This document shows, piece by piece, positions 28,783 through 38,889 of a DNA stretch of 64,000 bases. Within the stretch, counting starts at the first letter, position 1; each line of letters begins with the position of its first letter. Position numbers and translations under genes: made by a program. The notes below the pieces were generated by a model. That model did no database searches, was not told the DNA's origin, and worked only from the letters and a program-made list of their open reading frames with translations. The stretch is from Phenylobacterium deserti (GTDB taxonomy: Bacteria; Pseudomonadota; Alphaproteobacteria; Caulobacterales; Caulobacteraceae): NCBI GenBank assembly GCA_943332615.1, contig CALQQB010000009.1, forward strand, positions 27,512-91,511, given 5' to 3'.

Positions 28783-29580
28783 CTAGCTGTCCCGCTTGCT
28801 GTAGACCGGCTTGCGCTTCTCCAGGAACGCCTGGACGCCCTCCTGGAAGTCGCCGTCCGAGCTGGCCAGGATCTGGTTGCGGTCCTCCATGGCGATGGTG
28901 GCCTCCAACCCTTGCGCGTCGATGGCGTGGTTCAACGCCTCCTTGGTCAGGCGCAGGCCCAGCGGCGTGGCGTGCAGCATGTCGTCGACGAAGCCGCGCG
29001 CCTCGGCTTCCATCTGATCGCGCTCGATCACCCGGCTGACCAGGCCCAGCTGATAGGCGCGCTCGGCGGTGATGAAGCGGCCGGTCAGCATATATTCGGC
29101 CGCCACCGAGGACCCCACCATGCGCGGCAGGAAGTAGCTGACCCCGATGTCGCAGGCCGACAGCCCGATGCGGATGAAAGCGGCGTTCATGCGCACATCC
29201 GGCGTCGCCAGCCGCACGTCGGACGCCAGGGCCAGGGCGAAGCCGCCGCCGGCCGCAGCCCCGGTGACGCAGGCGATGATCGGCTGCGGACAGCGCCGCA
29301 TGGCGATGACGATCTCGCTGATCTCGCGCTGGCGGGTGAGGCCGGCGCCGATGCCGCGTGGCGCCTGCGGGTCGCCCCGTTCCTTCAGGTCCAGCCCGGC
29401 GCAGAACGCCTTCCCGGCGCCTTGCAGCACCACCACGCGGACGTCGCGCCGCCAGTACAAACCGACGAAGAATTCCCGCAGTTCGGTGACCAGGTTGCGC
29501 GAGAGCGCGTTCAGCCGGTCGGGCCGGTTCATGGTCGCCCAGACGACCTCACCCTCCTGGCGCAGTTCCAGATCGGCCAT
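28783..29580 (-). CDS. crotonase/enoyl-CoA hydratase family
   Basis: GKAFCAGLDLKERG; CVTGAAAGGGFALALASDVRLATPDVRMNAAFIRIGLSACDIGVSYFLPR. Confidence 0.93.
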   Translation of the reverse strand: MADLELRQEGEVVWATMNRPDRLNALSRNLVTELREFFVGLYWRRDVRVVVLQGAGKAFCAGLDLKERGDPQAPRGIGAGLTRQREISEIVIAMRRCPQPIIACVTGAAAGGGFALALASDVRLATPDVRMNAAFIRIGLSACDIGVSYFLPRMVGSSVAAEYMLTGRFITAERAYQLGLVSRVIERDQMEAEARGFVDDMLHATPLGLRLTKEALNHAIDAQGLEATIAMEDRNQILASSDGDFQEGVQAFLEKRKPVYSKRDS

Positions 29581-29582
29581 GC

Positions 29583-30548
29583 TCAGAGCCCCTTCAACCA
29601 GTCGATGAGAATCGCGGACACCTCTGCGGGCCGCTCCTGCTGTGTCCAGTGTCCCACGCCCGGCAGGACGTGGACGCTGCGCAGGTCGGTGACGTGGCCC
29701 CGCATCATCGCGGCCGGGTCGGCGATGCGGCCAAAGCCGTTGAACGCCGGATCACGGTCGCCGCCGATCAGCGCGGTCGGCATCGTCAGCTTGCGGTCCT
29801 TGAACGGCTGCAGCCAGGCGAAGTCGCGCTCGTGGTTGCGATAGCGGCTGATCGGCCCCCGGAAGCCCGAGGCCTCGAACTCGGCGACGTAGTAGTCGAG
29901 GTCGGCCGCCGACAGCCACGCCGGGAACTGGCCGGGGTCCTTCATGCCTTCCAGCATGGTCGCCCCATGCGCCTTCTGCGGCCAGCTGCCCTCCGGCGCC
30001 TCGCCAGCGATGCCGAAGTAGAACTTGCGCAGGAAGTCCCGGACGTCCTTCTCGGCCTCGGCCTCCGGCGGCCCCACCTCCTGGAACCACGCCTGGTAGA
30101 AGAAGTGGCCCTTGTCGGTGAACAGCTCCTTGAAGATGTCCGTGAACGCGCGGGCCGGAACGCCGCTGAACGGCACCGACAGACCCGCCACGGCGCGGAT
30201 CTTGTCCGGCCGCGACAGCGCGGTGTTCCAGACGATGGGCGCGCCCCAGTCGTGGCCGATGAGGATCGGGTTTTCGCCGGGCGACAGCGCCTCGGCCGCG
30301 CCGATCACGTCGCCGGTCAGCTCTTCCATCGAATAGGCCGCGATGGGCAGCGGCTTGTCCGACCCGCCGTAGCCGCGGACGTCGATGGCGGCGGCCGTGA
30401 AGCCCGCCGCAGCGATCGGTCCGATCTGGTGGCGCCACGAGTACCAGCTCTCCGGGAACCCATGGACCATGAGCACCAGCGGCCCCTTGCCCTCGACCGC
30501 GACGCGCAGCTTGGCGCGGCCGGCGTCGATGTTGCGGAATTCAGGCAT
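29583..30548 (-). CDS. alpha/beta hydrolase, epoxide hydrolase-like
   Basis: LMVHGFPESWYSWRHQIGPIAAAGFTAAAIDVRGYGGSDKP; LIGHDWGAPIVWN (nucleophile Asp in HDWG); LPGVGHWTQQERP. Confidence 0.92.
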   Translation of the reverse strand: MPEFRNIDAGRAKLRVAVEGKGPLVLMVHGFPESWYSWRHQIGPIAAAGFTAAAIDVRGYGGSDKPLPIAAYSMEELTGDVIGAAEALSPGENPILIGHDWGAPIVWNTALSRPDKIRAVAGLSVPFSGVPARAFTDIFKELFTDKGHFFYQAWFQEVGPPEAEAEKDVRDFLRKFYFGIAGEAPEGSWPQKAHGATMLEGMKDPGQFPAWLSAADLDYYVAEFEASGFRGPISRYRNHERDFAWLQPFKDRKLTMPTALIGGDRDPAFNGFGRIADPAAMMRGHVTDLRSVHVLPGVGHWTQQERPAEVSAILIDWLKGL

Positions 30549-30671
30549 GGCGCTCCCTCGCGGTCTTGGGCCCATCTTCCCCCGCCGCCCAGCCCTGGCA
30601 AGACTGACCCGGCGTCACCGTTGACCGCGCCTGCCGCAGGGCGAACCATGGCGAGAACGGAAGGAGCGCCC

Positions 30672-31484
30672 ATGGTCTCGCTGACCGAGAAGAGCGCCGG
30701 GTTCGAGAACGTGCTCTGCACGGTGGACGACCATGTCGCGACCATCACGCTCAACCGCCCGCACCGGCGCAACGCGCTGAACTACCGGGCCTATGACGAG
30801 CTGGAACAGGCGCTGCGCACCGCCACCGCCGACCCGGACGTGCGCTGCGTGATCGTCACCGGCGCCGACCCGGCGTTCTGCTCCGGCGACGACGTGGGCG
30901 AGATCATGGCCGGGCCGAAGCCGGCGTCGCGGGCCCCGATGCCCGTCACCTTCCAGGCCACGCCCGCCGCCATCGCCGCCCTGGAGTGCGACAAACCGGT
31001 GATCGCCGCCGTCAACGGCGCGGCCGTGGGCTGGGGGATGGAGCTGGCGCTGTTCGCCGACATCCGCATCGCCTCGGAGAAGGCCAGGTTCGGCGAGCTG
31101 TTCGTCAAGCGCGGCCTGGTCTGCGACGTCGGCGGCTTCTACCGGCTGCCGGCCATCGTTGGCCCCGCCAAGGCCGCGGAACTGCTGTTCACCGGCGACA
31201 TTTTCGACGCCGCCGAGGCCCTGCGCATCGGCCTGGTCACCCAGGTCACCGCCCACGACGACCTGATGCCCCAGGCCCGGGCGCTCGCCGCCCGCATCGC
31301 CGCCAACCCGCCGCTGGCCGTGCGTCACCTGAAAGCCGGGCTGACCCGCTATGCCTATGGCGACCCGCGCGAGATCGGGGCCTGGGCGATCGAGAAGATC
31401 CGCCTGCTGATGCAGACAGAGGATCACAAGGAGGGCGTCGCCAGCTTCCTCGAGAAGCGGCAGCCCACATTCCACGGCAAATAG
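30672..31484 (+). CDS. crotonase/enoyl-CoA hydratase family
   Basis: [63 protein letters not shown]. Confidence 0.93.
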   Translation: MVSLTEKSAGFENVLCTVDDHVATITLNRPHRRNALNYRAYDELEQALRTATADPDVRCVIVTGADPAFCSGDDVGEIMAGPKPASRAPMPVTFQATPAAIAALECDKPVIAAVNGAAVGWGMELALFADIRIASEKARFGELFVKRGLVCDVGGFYRLPAIVGPAKAAELLFTGDIFDAAEALRIGLVTQVTAHDDLMPQARALAARIAANPPLAVRHLKAGLTRYAYGDPREIGAWAIEKIRLLMQTEDHKEGVASFLEKRQPTFHGK

Positions 31485-31497
31485 GGACACCCACCCC

Positions 31498-32262
31498 ATG
31501 ACCACCCGATCCGTCGCCGGCCTGACCGTGTTGATCACCGGCGCGGCCAGCGGCATGGGCCGCGCCACCGCCGAAGTCTTCGCCGCCGAGGGCGCCCACG
31601 TGGCGGTCATCGACATCGCCGCCGAGAGCGTCCGCGAGGTGGCCGACGACCTGACCCACCGCGGCTATTCGGCCGAGGCCTGGACACTGGATATCGGCGA
31701 TCCCGAGGCGATCAAGACCGTGGTCGCGGCCGTGGCGGCGCGGTTCGGCGGACTGGACATCCTGGTCAACAACGCCGGTATCTCGGCCTTCTCGCCCATC
31801 GACTCGGAGCACTACGACGCCGTCTGGGACCGCGCCTTCTCGATCCTGATCACCGCCCAGCAGCGCCTGATCCGCGCCGCCCTGCCCCATCTGCGCAAGT
31901 CCGCCTCGCCGCGCATCGTCAACATCGCCTCCACCGAAGCGTTGGGCGCCACCAGCCGCGACAGCCCCTATTCCGCGGCCAAGGCGGCGGTCACCGGCCT
32001 GACCCGGGCCCTGGCTGTCGAGCTCGGACCGGAGGGGATCACGGTCAACTGCATCTGTCCGGGCCCGATCCTCACCGGCATGACCGAAGCCGTCCCCGAC
32101 GCGGACAAGCAGCTGTTCGCCAAACGCCGCACGGCGCTGCGCCGCTATGGTCGACCCGAAGAGGTGGCGCACATGACGCTCAGCCTCTGCCTCCCGGCCG
32201 CCTCCTACATCACCGGGGCGACCATCCCCGTGGACGGCGGCCTGATGGCGCGCAACGCCTGA
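31498..32262 (+). CDS. SDR-family oxidoreductase
   Basis: [57 protein letters not shown]. Confidence 0.95.
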   Translation: MTTRSVAGLTVLITGAASGMGRATAEVFAAEGAHVAVIDIAAESVREVADDLTHRGYSAEAWTLDIGDPEAIKTVVAAVAARFGGLDILVNNAGISAFSPIDSEHYDAVWDRAFSILITAQQRLIRAALPHLRKSASPRIVNIASTEALGATSRDSPYSAAKAAVTGLTRALAVELGPEGITVNCICPGPILTGMTEAVPDADKQLFAKRRTALRRYGRPEEVAHMTLSLCLPAASYITGATIPVDGGLMARNA

Positions 32263-32317
32263 GGGCGGGCAGCCTTTCGGTTGACGGCGCCCCTGCTTCA
32301 GGCGACGCCTTGCAGAA

Positions 32318-33304
32318 ATGCTGGGCCGCGCCGCGCTGATCCTCTGCCTGCTGACCGCGACCGCCGCGGACGCCCAGGGCTACCGTGCGCCCCGCACCGT
32401 CTTCGGCGCGCCCGACCTGGGAGGGACCTGGGACAACGATTCCATGACCCAGCTGCAACGGCCCAAGGGCTTCGCCGCGCTGGTCGCAACACCCTATGAA
32501 GCCGCCGCCTACGAGGCCACGCGCTACGGACGCTATGCGAAGGTGGTCGGCCCGGTCGATCCCAACGCCCCCGCCCCGGAGCCGGACAAGGTCACCGACG
32601 ACGACCGGTTCGAACGCCCGCGCGGCCTGGACCGCATTCGCGGCGAGATTCGCAGTTCGCAGATCGTCGATCCCGCCGACGGCCGCCTGCCCTACACCCC
32701 GCAGGCTCGGGCCGCCGCTGAGAAGGCGCTGAAGGACGAGGATGTCTTCGACCATCCCGAGGGCCGACCGTTCGACGAGCGTTGCCTGCTGGGCGGCGGC
32801 GGCGGCATCGCCGCGCCGATCATCAACCGCGATCACATGCAGATCGTGCAGACCCGTGACCACGTCGCGCTGTTCGGCGAGATGAACCACGAGGTCCGGA
32901 TCGTCCGACTGGGCGCGCGCGATCACCTGCCCCCGGCCATGGCGCCCTGGATGGGCGATCCCATCGGCTGGTGGGAAGGCGATACCCTCGTCGTCGAGAC
33001 CACCCGCCTCAACCCGAACGACGGCTGGCGCTGGAACTCAGGCCTTTGGATCAAGCTCTCCGCCGCCACGCGCATCGTCGAACGCTTCACCCGGACCGGC
33101 CCGGGCGAGATCACCTACAGCTTCCTGGTCGAGGACCCGGCCACCTACACCCAGCCCTGGCGCGGCGAGGCGACGTTCCGGGCGACGACCGCGCCGATCT
33201 TCGAGTTCGCCTGTCATGAAGGCAACTACGCGCTGACCAACATCCTGGCCGGCGGGCGGGCCGAGGACGCACGCAAGGCGAGGGCTGCGGCTACGACCCC
33301 GTGA
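32318..33304 (+). CDS. conserved hypothetical secreted protein
   Basis: Signal peptide MLGRAALILCLLTATAADAQG; APDLGGTWDNDSM...; INRDHMQIVQTRDHVALFGEMNHEVRIVRL. Confidence 0.8.
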   Translation: MLGRAALILCLLTATAADAQGYRAPRTVFGAPDLGGTWDNDSMTQLQRPKGFAALVATPYEAAAYEATRYGRYAKVVGPVDPNAPAPEPDKVTDDDRFERPRGLDRIRGEIRSSQIVDPADGRLPYTPQARAAAEKALKDEDVFDHPEGRPFDERCLLGGGGGIAAPIINRDHMQIVQTRDHVALFGEMNHEVRIVRLGARDHLPPAMAPWMGDPIGWWEGDTLVVETTRLNPNDGWRWNSGLWIKLSAATRIVERFTRTGPGEITYSFLVEDPATYTQPWRGEATFRATTAPIFEFACHEGNYALTNILAGGRAEDARKARAAATTP

Positions 33305-34100
33305 ACTTGCCCGGCCGCTTCTCCCGGAAGGCGGCCACCCCCTCGCGGAAGTCCTGGCTGGAGGTCGCCAGCAGGTACTGGTCGCGGTCCATGAAGGCGG
33401 CGGCGTTGGCGGTCGCGTAGGCGGTGGCGTTCACCGACTCCTTGGTCATCCGAACGGGGATCGGCGGCAGCGCCGCCACCTTGGCGGCCCAGCGTCGCGC
33501 CGCCTCAAGCGCCGAGCCCTTGGCCACGGCTTCATCGGCCATGCCCCAGTCAAGGCACTGCTGCGTCTCGACCGCCTCGCCGAACATCACGAACTGCTTG
33601 GCGCGCGAGGGGCCGGCCAGGGCGACGATGCGCGGGATGCTGCGCCAGCTCATGTTGATGCCCAGGGGCACTTCCGGCAGGCGCAGATAGGCGCCCTCGC
33701 CCATCACCCGGAAATCGCAGGCGACCACCAACGCCGCGCCGCCGCCGATGCAATAGCCCTCGATGGCGGCGATGGTGACCGCCTCGATCTCTTCCCAGGC
33801 CCGACACATGTCGGGGCCGGCCATGACCGCGCGGCGGCTCTCGATCAGGCTCGGCTGCGAGGCGCGCATCTGGCTGGAGGAGATATCGGCGCCGGCCGAG
33901 AAGTAGTTGTCGGTTCCGGTCAGGATCACCGCGCGCACGTCCGTGCGCAGGCGCAGCAGTCGGGCGACCTCTGTCAGCTCCTCCATCAGCTCGCCGTTCA
34001 GCGCGTTGCGCGCCTCGGTCCGGGCCAGGGTGACCTCGACGATGTCGCCGGAGCGGCCGACGCGGATCAGCCGCCACGCATGATCGAACAGCTTGTCCAT
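33291..34100 (-). CDS. crotonase/enoyl-CoA hydratase family
   Basis: VTLARTEARNALNGELMEEL; DNYFSAGADISS; IEGYCIGGGAALVVACDFRV. Confidence 0.93.
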   Translation of the reverse strand: MDKLFDHAWRLIRVGRSGDIVEVTLARTEARNALNGELMEELTEVARLLRLRTDVRAVILTGTDNYFSAGADISSSQMRASQPSLIESRRAVMAGPDMCRAWEEIEAVTIAAIEGYCIGGGAALVVACDFRVMGEGAYLRLPEVPLGINMSWRSIPRIVALAGPSRAKQFVMFGEAVETQQCLDWGMADEAVAKGSALEAARRWAAKVAALPPIPVRMTKESVNATAYATANAAAFMDRDQYLLATSSQDFREGVAAFREKRPGKFTGS

Positions 34101-34154
34101 GGTCCAGCCCTCTCGCGATTGCGGCGGCATCTTGGAACGGCCGGCTTCGTCAGC

Positions 34155-34751
34155 CTAGGGTTCCTTCCCAATCTTGGGGAAAGTCGGGATCCAGGACTTC
34201 TTCTTTTTCACCGGCCGGTCGCTGGCGGGCAGCTCGATGACATCCGTCGCCTTCGCAACCGGGGTGGCGGGGGCAGCCTCGCCGGTCGCGGTCGCCTTCT
34301 GCAGCCCCATGTCCCGGTCGCAGCGGTCGTCGCGCTTGCCGGTCTCGACCACGGTCACGGTCAGCACGTCCCCTCGGCCGGGCTTGTGGGTGTCGACCAG
34401 GGCGATGACGGCGCGGCGGCTGGGCAGGTTGCAGAACACCTCACGCGAGGCGAACAGCCCTGGCTCCCAGGCGGTGCGGGCGGGCGCGAAGACCTCGGTA
34501 CGGCGCTTGATCGCGGTGAGCACAGCGTCGCGGATCACCACCGGCTCCCCTGCCCAGACCGACACTGTGCAGGTCGGTTCGCCGGGCTTGCGGTAGATGG
34601 CGACATCGTCGCCCTGGATGGTCTGCACGGGCGCCCCGTCGAACACCGCCGACAGGCAGGCCGCCGTGGCGGAACGGGCCTCCTGCACGGGGTCCGCGTG
34701 AGCCGCGAGGGCCGGGACAAGCAGCAGGGTAGACAGAGCTAGAGTGCGCAT
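34155..34751 (-). CDS. hypothetical exported protein
   Basis: MRTLALSTLLLVPALAAHADPVQEARSATAACLSAVFDGAPVQTIQGDDVAIYRKPGEPTCTVSVW...; signal peptide. Confidence 0.65.
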   Translation of the reverse strand: MRTLALSTLLLVPALAAHADPVQEARSATAACLSAVFDGAPVQTIQGDDVAIYRKPGEPTCTVSVWAGEPVVIRDAVLTAIKRRTEVFAPARTAWEPGLFASREVFCNLPSRRAVIALVDTHKPGRGDVLTVTVVETGKRDDRCDRDMGLQKATATGEAAPATPVAKATDVIELPASDRPVKKKKSWIPTFPKIGKEP

Positions 34752-34803
34752 GAGCCTCCGTTCGCGCAGCATCGCGGCGGGGATGTGGCGTGGGCCCAAC
34801 GTC

Positions 34804-37461
34804 TCACCCCGTATTCCGCAGCCCCGACGCCACGCCCGCGACGGTGAGTTGGATCGCCAGTTTAAGCTGCGGGTCGTTGTCGCCGGCGCGGCGGCGCGCC
34901 AGGAGTTCGACCTGCAGGTGGTTCAGCGGGTCCACGACCTCGGCGGCCAGGGCCACCGACTCGGCCATCCGCGGGTGGTTGTCGAGCAGCCGCTCGCCGC
35001 CGCGGATCGCCAGCACCAGTTCGCAGGCCCGGGCATGTTCGGCGCGGATGGTCTCGAAGATCGCGCGGCTGGCGGGGTTGGGGCAAAGGGCGGCATATTT
35101 GGCGGCGATCGCCATGTCGGACTGCGCCAGCGCCACCTCCATGTTCGACAGCATGCCGGCGAACACCTGATCGTCGAGAATGGTCTTCAGGTCGTCGGCG
35201 CAGAGCCCCGCCCGCGCGGCGCCTCCGGCGAAGCCGTACCAAGCCGGCAGCATGACGCGCGCCTGCGACCAGCTGAACACCCAGGGGATGGCGCGCAGGT
35301 CCTCGATCCGGCGGCTGGCGGTGCGCGAGGCCGGGCGGCTGCCGATGTTGAGGCCGACGATCTCGGCGATCGGGGTGGCGGCCCAGAAGAAGTCCTCGAA
35401 ATCCGGGTTGTCGTAGACCAGGGCGCGGTAGGCGGCGAAGGAGGCGTGGCTGAGCGTCTCCAGCAGGTCCGCGCAGCCGTCGATGCCGGCCGGTTCGTCG
35501 GTGCGTGCGCTGGCCATCAGGGCCGCGGCGGCCAGGCTCTCCAGGTTGCGCACCGCCGTCGCCTGGTCTCCGAACCGCCGTGAGATCATCTCGCCCTGCT
35601 CGGTCAGGCGGATGCGGCCCTTCACCGTGCCGGGCGGCTGGGCCATCACCGCCTGCGCGGCCGGTCCGCCGCCCCGCCCCACCGAGCCGCCACGGCCGTG
35701 GAAGTACCAGAGGTCGATGCCCTGCTGCCGCGCCTGCGCCGACAGCACCGAGGCGGCCTTGGCGACGTTGTGTCGGGAGGCGACATAGCCGCCGTCCTTG
35801 TTCGAGTCCGAATAGCCCAGCATCACCTCGCGCCATTCGACCTCGCCGAACAGGGCAGGCGGCAGCGGCAGGGCCAGCCATTGGCGCAGCAGTTCCGGCC
35901 CATGCTCCAGGTCGCCGATGGTCTCCAGCAGCGGCGTGATGCGCAGCGCGCTGCGGCCGGCGCGCCCGCCCTGCACCAGGCCAGCCTGCTTCAGTAGCAC
36001 CAGCGGCTCCAGGATGTCCGACAGGCTGGCGGTCTTGGAGATGATGTAGCTGGACAGCGACCGTTCGCCGTAGAGCCGCACCACCTCCGCGGCGGCATCC
36101 AGGGTCGAAAGTTCGCGCGCCGTCTCCTCGCTGTAGTCCAGGAACGGCGAACGCAGCGGCCGGTCGTGGCTGAGCTCCTTGGAAAGCACGCGGACCCGCT
36201 CGGCCTCGTCGGAGCCCAGGTAGTCGATGTTCACCCCGGCGCGGACATAGAGCTCATGGATCATCCGCTCATGAACGTCGGCGTTCTGGCGCAGGTCCAG
36301 CGCCAGCAGGTGGAAGCCGCAGGCCTTGGCCACCGCGATCAGGGTGCGCAGCCGGCCGCCCACCACCCGCTCGCCCAGGTGCTGTCGGATCGACTGGCGG
36401 ACGGTCTCCAGGTCCGCCACGAAGTCGGCGGCGCTGGCGTAGGGCGTCGTGCCGCCCCAGTTCCCGCCGGCGATCCTGTCGGCCGTCGCGGCCAGCCGCT
36501 CCCAGATCTCCTGCAGCGCCTCGCGATAGGGTTCCCCCTGGCGGCGGCCTTCCGCATCAACCGTGGCGTCGGCCAAGGTGATGACACCGGCGCTGGCGAC
36601 CACCAGTTCGTCGCTCACCGCCATGTCGAACCACAGGCGGCGCACCTCGTCGGAATAGTGGTTGAGGATCAGCCGGGCCTGGGAGCGCAGCGCCAACCTC
36701 AGGGTCTCGCCGGTGACGCCAGGATGACCGTCGCGGTCGCCGCCCAGCCAGGAGCCGAGCCGCAGAGGCGTCGCCGTCTCGAACCGCTCGCTCCAGCCGT
36801 CGTAGATCTCCGACAGGGCCGGCAGGATGGAGCTGCGCACGATGGCCAGGGTGTTGCGGATCTCGTCGGCGGGGGTGATCCGCTCGGGCCGATGCATCCG
36901 CGCCTTCCAGAGCAGCGCCATGGCCCGGAACAGGTCGTCCTTCAGCCGTTTCTGCGCGGCGGGCGTCAGGTCCGGATCGGCTCGGCGCGCCATCAGGTCG
37001 GCGATCTCGGCCTCGCGCTCCACCACGGCGCGGCGGCGGACCTCGGTGGGGTGGGCAGTGAACACCGGCGCCACGATCATCTTCGGCACGATGCGGCCGG
37101 CGACCTTGGCGCCCACGCGCTCGGCGGCCTCGACGAGGGTGGCCGGCAGGTCGCCCTGCCCGGCCTCCGCGGCCTGCCGGCCGGCCACATCCTCCCCCAG
37201 GCTGAGCAGCATGCAGGCGCAGGTGAAGGCGCGGGCCAGGTAAACCGCCTGGTCGGGCCGCAGGCCGTGGAACAGCGCCTCCAGCGCCTCCTCGTCATCC
37301 GCCTGGGCCACATCCTGGGCCCGCTTGACCAGGGCGGCGGCGTCCTCGCCGTCGAGGTAGCGGATCACTTCGGCGAGCAGGGATTCCAGGTAGTGGACAG
37401 CTTCGCCAGCGCCGGGCGCGCTGCCTGTGGACCCGTCGGGCGCGACTTTCATGTCCATCAT
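34804..37461 (-). CDS. ppc: phosphoenolpyruvate carboxylase
   Basis: FTAHPTEVRRRAVV; SWLGGDRDGHPGVT; MLGYSDSNKDGGYVASRHNVAKA; WYFHGRGGSVGRGGGP; FSWSQARVMLPAWYG. Confidence 0.97.
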   Translation of the reverse strand: MMDMKVAPDGSTGSAPGAGEAVHYLESLLAEVIRYLDGEDAAALVKRAQDVAQADDEEALEALFHGLRPDQAVYLARAFTCACMLLSLGEDVAGRQAAEAGQGDLPATLVEAAERVGAKVAGRIVPKMIVAPVFTAHPTEVRRRAVVEREAEIADLMARRADPDLTPAAQKRLKDDLFRAMALLWKARMHRPERITPADEIRNTLAIVRSSILPALSEIYDGWSERFETATPLRLGSWLGGDRDGHPGVTGETLRLALRSQARLILNHYSDEVRRLWFDMAVSDELVVASAGVITLADATVDAEGRRQGEPYREALQEIWERLAATADRIAGGNWGGTTPYASAADFVADLETVRQSIRQHLGERVVGGRLRTLIAVAKACGFHLLALDLRQNADVHERMIHELYVRAGVNIDYLGSDEAERVRVLSKELSHDRPLRSPFLDYSEETARELSTLDAAAEVVRLYGERSLSSYIISKTASLSDILEPLVLLKQAGLVQGGRAGRSALRITPLLETIGDLEHGPELLRQWLALPLPPALFGEVEWREVMLGYSDSNKDGGYVASRHNVAKAASVLSAQARQQGIDLWYFHGRGGSVGRGGGPAAQAVMAQPPGTVKGRIRLTEQGEMISRRFGDQATAVRNLESLAAAALMASARTDEPAGIDGCADLLETLSHASFAAYRALVYDNPDFEDFFWAATPIAEIVGLNIGSRPASRTASRRIEDLRAIPWVFSWSQARVMLPAWYGFAGGAARAGLCADDLKTILDDQVFAGMLSNMEVALAQSDMAIAAKYAALCPNPASRAIFETIRAEHARACELVLAIRGGERLLDNHPRMAESVALAAEVVDPLNHLQVELLARRRAGDNDPQLKLAIQLTVAGVASGLRNTG

Positions 37462-37678
37462 CGGCCCGTCTCCGCTGCGCCCAGGTGCAGCATAGCGAAA
37501 GCCGTCCAGCCGTCAGCCAGGATCGCGCCATGGAAGGCCGGCCATTTGGCGCGGCGCCCCGGCCGCCATGCCCCGCGAGGCGATCGTCAACCGGATCGCC
37601 ACCTCCGGCTTCCAGGACCGCTTCGTCACCGGCGTCGGCGCCCTGCGCGCGGCCAAGGTCCGCCTCTGAGGCAGCCCC

Positions 37679-38119
37679 CTACAGCGGCAGCACCGTCCCC
37701 TTCGGCGGCGGCGGGATGTAGGCCTTGTGGCACCCGTTGCAGCTGTCGTAGACGCGACCGCCGATCTCGAAGGCCTTCTCGACGTCCTTGGCTTTCGCGG
37801 CCGCCTCGCCCTCCTTGCCGGTGGCGATCATCAGGTCGGCGAAGGCGTTCCACGGGGCGCCGCGGGTGTATTTCTTGAGTTCCTCGCCGGAGGTCTGCAG
37901 CGCGTGCGCGCCCTTGACCGCCTCGGCCCAGCGGATCTTCGCCTCGGCCTTGCTCTCGTCTTCCGGCGGGTCGTTGCCACCGGCCCAGAAGGCCAGCGCG
38001 CCCGGGTTCACCTCAGCCGCCATGATTTTCTGCACCGGCGGGTCATGGTTCACCACCTGGGCCAGCGCCGCCCCTCCGGCGAGAACCAGGGTCGCAACAA
38101 GCAGCAGGCGTAGGCGCAT
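37679..38119 (-). CDS. cytochrome c family protein (c'-like, C-terminal CxxCH)
   Basis: Signal peptide MRLRLLLVATLVLAGGAALA; heme motif CNGCHKAYIPPP near the C-terminus. Confidence 0.75.
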   Translation of the reverse strand: MRLRLLLVATLVLAGGAALAQVVNHDPPVQKIMAAEVNPGALAFWAGGNDPPEDESKAEAKIRWAEAVKGAHALQTSGEELKKYTRGAPWNAFADLMIATGKEGEAAAKAKDVEKAFEIGGRVYDSCNGCHKAYIPPPPKGTVLPL

Positions 38120-38199
38120 CGGGACTCTCCGGATCAGGCGCGTAGCCTAGGGCCTGTTGGACGACATCGCGAGGGCAAGACGGCAGTGGCAAATCGGAC

Positions 38200-38889
38200 C
38201 TAAGATAGCGCGAAGTCCACCGCCGCCTCGGCATGGGCCACGGCGGTGTCAACGGTCGGCAACGGCATGTCGGCCGGGTCCAGCAGCAGGCCGATCTCGG
38301 TGCAGCCGAAGATGATGCCGTCGGCGCCGGCCGCCTGGCCGCGGGCGATGATACCCAGCACCTCGGCCCGGGACTCGGCGCGGATCACGCCCTGGCAGAG
38401 CTCGTCGTAGATGATGGCGTGCAGCCGGTCGCGATCGGCCTTCTCCGGCGTCAGCGCCGGCAGACCCAGCTCGGCCAGGCGGTCGCGGTAGAAGGCCTTC
38501 TCCATCGTGAACCGCGTCGCCAGCAGCAGCGGCCGGGCCACGCCCCGGGCCTTCAGCGCACCGGCAGTGGCGTCGGCGATGTGGATCACCGGGACGGCGA
38601 CGGCGGCGCGGATGTGCGGGACGTTCAGGTGCATGGTGTTGGCGCAGATCACGATCGCCTCGGCGCCGGCCGCCTCCAGCTTCCGCGCCGCGTCGGCCAG
38701 GAGGGCGCCGGTGGCCTCCCAGTCCTCCCTGGCTTGCAGTTCGGCGACCGGCGCGAAGTCCACCGACCACAGGATCAGCTCGCACGAGTGCAGCCCGCCC
38801 AGCCGCTCGCGCACCAGGCGGGTCAGCTGCTGATAGTAGACGGTCGTGCTCTCAGCGCTGATCCCGCCGATCAGGCCCAGGATGCGCAT
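38200..38889 (-). CDS. aspartate/glutamate racemase family protein
   Basis: MRILGLIGGISAESTTVYYQQLTRLV; EAIVICANTMHLN; GADGIIFGCTEIGLLL (catalytic Cys pair). Confidence 0.93.
   Translation of the reverse strand: MRILGLIGGISAESTTVYYQQLTRLVRERLGGLHSCELILWSVDFAPVAELQAREDWEATGALLADAARKLEAAGAEAIVICANTMHLNVPHIRAAVAVPVIHIADATAGALKARGVARPLLLATRFTMEKAFYRDRLAELGLPALTPEKADRDRLHAIIYDELCQGVIRAESRAEVLGIIARGQAAGADGIIFGCTEIGLLLDPADMPLPTVDTAVAHAEAAVDFALS

Noticed and set aside
36166-37878. 570-aa plus-strand ORF antisense to ppc
   Set aside because: ppc on the minus strand has all family motifs; the antisense ORF is Gln/His/Arg/Gly-rich and unrelated to known folds.
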